From positions 248,001-312,000 of the forward strand of contig NZ_JAOOPY010000007.1 in NCBI RefSeq assembly GCF_025486315.1: a DNA stretch of 64,000 nt, given 5' to 3'. A program made the translations under genes and the position numbers. Below the pieces are notes generated by a model, which worked only from the letters and a program-made list of their open reading frames with translations, was not told the origin of the DNA and did no database searches. The stretch comes from Variovorax sp. N23 (GTDB lineage Bacteria > Pseudomonadota > Gammaproteobacteria > Burkholderiales > Burkholderiaceae_C). Each line of letters starts with the position of its first letter. The stretch's first letter is position 1. Positions 62,527-64,000 of this stretch are shown here, piece after piece.

Positions 62527-63596
62527 CCGCTTCCAACGACTCCGCTTCCCTCTACGACGCCGACTCGCTGCGTCGCTTCGCGGCCGATCTGCTGCAGCGC
62601 GCCGGCCTCGCCGCGCCGATGGCCGCATGCGTGGCCGACACGCTGGTCGAGGGCGACCTGCTCGGCCACGACACCCACGGCCTGGCCCTGCTCGCCGGCT
62701 ACGTGAAGGAACTCGAGTCGGGCGGCATGACGCGCGACGGCGAGCCGGAGGTGCTGTCCGACCGCCCCGCCGCCGTGCTGTGGGACGGCCGCCGCCTGCC
62801 GGGCCCTTGGTTGGTCCATCGGGGCCTCGATCTGCTGATTCCGCGTGCGCGCGAACTCGGCACCGCCTCGCTGGTCATCCGGCGCAGCCACCACATCGCC
62901 TGCCTCGCCGCCTACATGCTGCGCGCGCTCGACGAAGACCTGCTGATGCTGCTGGCCTGCTCCGACCCCAACACCGCGAGCGTCGCGCCCTTCGGCGGCA
63001 CGCAGGCCGTCTTCACGCCCAACCCGCTCGCCATGGGCTTTCCATTGACGGGCGGCGGCGTGATGGTCGACATCTCGGCCTCGATCACCACCAACGGCAT
63101 GAGCAACCGCAAGCGCGCCGCCGGCGAGCGCTTCGCGGAAGACTGGCTGATCGACGCGCAAGGCCATCCCACCAACGATCCGCAGACCCTGTTCGACCAG
63201 CCGCCGGGCACGCTGCTGCCGGTCGGCGGCCGGAGCCACGGCCACAAGGGCTACGGCATGGCGCTGCTGGTCGAGACACTGACCGCCGGGCTCGCCGGCC
63301 ACGGGCGCGCCGACCCGCCCGAAGGCTGGGGTGCGACGGTGCACATCACGCTGCACGACCTGCAGGCCTTCGGCGGCAAGGAGGCCTTCCTGCGCCAGAT
63401 GGACCATGTGGCCGCGCGCTGCCGCGACAACCGGCCCGTCGATGCCGACAAGCCGGTGCGCTTGCCCGGTGAAGGCGGGTTGAAGCGCCGCACGTCGCAG
63501 GAGAAGGACGGCGTGCGACTGCACCCGTCGATCGCCGCCTCGCTCGCGGCGGCGCAAGCGCGCTACGGCCTGCAACTGGCGCAGGCGCTGCGCTGA
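62523..63596 (+). CDS. Ldh family (LDH2/malate) NAD(P)-dependent oxidoreductase
   Basis: A 357-residue dehydrogenase of the LDH2/MDH2 (YbiC/YlbC-like) fold. It shows GDLLGHDTHGL (about 41-51), the catalytic-region RRSHHIACLAAYML, FGGTQAVFTPNPLAMGFP and GHKGYGMALLVETLT. The family acts on malate, ureidoglycolate, 2,3-diketogulonate or related 2-hydroxy acids. Translational coupling to TctA makes it likely that it oxidises the imported carboxylate (inference). Confidence 0.87.
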   Translation: MTASNDSASLYDADSLRRFAADLLQRAGLAAPMAACVADTLVEGDLLGHDTHGLALLAGYVKELESGGMTRDGEPEVLSDRPAAVLWDGRRLPGPWLVHRGLDLLIPRARELGTASLVIRRSHHIACLAAYMLRALDEDLLMLLACSDPNTASVAPFGGTQAVFTPNPLAMGFPLTGGGVMVDISASITTNGMSNRKRAAGERFAEDWLIDAQGHPTNDPQTLFDQPPGTLLPVGGRSHGHKGYGMALLVETLTAGLAGHGRADPPEGWGATVHITLHDLQAFGGKEAFLRQMDHVAARCRDNRPVDADKPVRLPGEGGLKRRTSQEKDGVRLHPSIAASLAAAQARYGLQLAQALR

Positions 63597-63606
63597 TCGG
63601 GGCGGG

Positions 63607-63957
63607 TCAGTCTTCGGCGTCCGCTTCGCCGTCGGCCGAACTGTCAGCGGACTTGTCGACCACCTTGCGTTCCCCGCGCGGCCCGCGCTTGGCGGCCCTG
63701 GCGAGGATCTCGATGTAGAACTGCGCGCCCTCCGCCTTCACCACCGCGTCGATCGACGGGGTGATCTCCTCGACGTGGATGGCCTGGGCCGAATCGGCGT
63801 CGGCGCCGAAGCGGCAGTCGAAGGCCCAGTAATCCGTGTCTTTCGGAAGGTCGCGGCGCTTCTCGCGCTGGATGTACTTGCGGATCTCGTGCTTGACCGC
63901 TTCGAGATGGCGGTCCGGGTGCTTGCCCTCGGGCTTGAGCTGAAATGTTTTTCTCAT
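63607..63957 (-). CDS. DUF6172-like protein
   Basis: A 116-residue soluble protein with a basic N-terminal half (KTFQLKPEGKHPDRHLEAVKHEIRKYIQREKRR), a central DTDYWAFDCRFG segment and the VEEITPSIDAVVKAEGAQFYIEILAR segment, then a charged Ser/Asp/Glu tail. It resembles DUF6172 proteins by recalled pattern; no function is known. Convergent with the Ldh-type gene. The last 43 bases of the window hold nothing I can identify. Confidence 0.7.
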   Translation of the reverse strand: MRKTFQLKPEGKHPDRHLEAVKHEIRKYIQREKRRDLPKDTDYWAFDCRFGADADSAQAIHVEEITPSIDAVVKAEGAQFYIEILARAAKRGPRGERKVVDKSADSSADGEADAED

Positions 63958-64000
63958 GGGTGATCCTAACTGCGTGTGTACAGTCGACGCTCCGACGGAC

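Overview
The window is GC-rich (by eye about two thirds G+C), densely coded and almost entirely chromosomal core. Gene content and order (rpsB-tsf-pyrH-frr-uppS-cdsA-dxr-rseP-bamA-skp-lpxD-fabZ-lpxA-lpxB-rnhB; carA-carB-Kdo hydroxylase-greA; rlmE-ftsH-folP-glmM), PHB metabolism genes (phaR, hbdH), a FimV-like protein and a tricarboxylate-type TctCBA uptake set point to a betaproteobacterium of the order Burkholderiales. Protein sequences look most like Comamonadaceae, Variovorax or a close relative; this is judged from recalled family sequences, not from a search. No prophage, insertion sequence, CRISPR array, rRNA operon or integration site was seen.

Layout. 1-892: start of a FimV-like envelope protein (minus strand, runs off the left edge). 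975-6506: plus-strand acyl-CoA degradation cluster (3-hydroxyacyl-CoA dehydrogenase, enoyl-CoA hydratase / oxepin-CoA-hydrolase-like protein, Crp/Fnr regulator, ACAD10-type phosphotransferase, acyl-CoA dehydrogenase). 6572-12595: minus-strand rlmE-ftsH | terminator | folP-glmM-MOSC-GNAT. 12646-13889: divergent yhbY plus a glycosyltransferase. 13904-20160: carA-carB-kdoO-greA-DUF4149. 20306-35492: a 15-kb minus-strand run that joins translation (rpsB, tsf, frr), UMP kinase, isoprenoid and undecaprenyl synthesis (dxr, uppS), phospholipid synthesis (cdsA), outer-membrane protein assembly (rseP, bamA, skp) and lipid A synthesis (lpxD, fabZ, lpxA, lpxB). 35670-39785: amidase, D-amino-acid dehydrogenase and NAD(P)HX repair enzyme, divergent from rpsB. 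39809-43263: SDR, RNase R and two tandem tRNA-Leu(CAG) genes, each with its own promoter and terminator. 43351-49420: rimO, phaR, a small zinc-ribbon protein, tRNA-Val(GAC), relA and an alpha/beta hydrolase. 49497-55097: 3-hydroxybutyrate dehydrogenase, a SIMPL protein, a small secreted protein, an OmpR/EnvZ-type two-component pair, ispF-ispD. 55214-63957: mfd-serB, tctC-tctB-tctA-Ldh-type dehydrogenase, and a DUF6172-like protein.

Neighbouring genes are very often fused by 1- to 4-base stop/start overlaps, so much of the core is probably translationally coupled. I found no clear novel defence or mobile system. The most unusual signals are non-coding: a dispersed element present twice and both times joined exactly to a stop codon (44864-44965 and 53806-53901); a duplicated tRNA-Leu unit with terminators; a symmetric hairpin leader before rpsB; an RNase R gene whose best ribosome-binding site points to an ATC codon; nested palindromes before tctC; and a possibly leaderless yhbY. 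No gene-free stretch longer than about 300 bases exists apart from the tRNA-Leu region, which is described.
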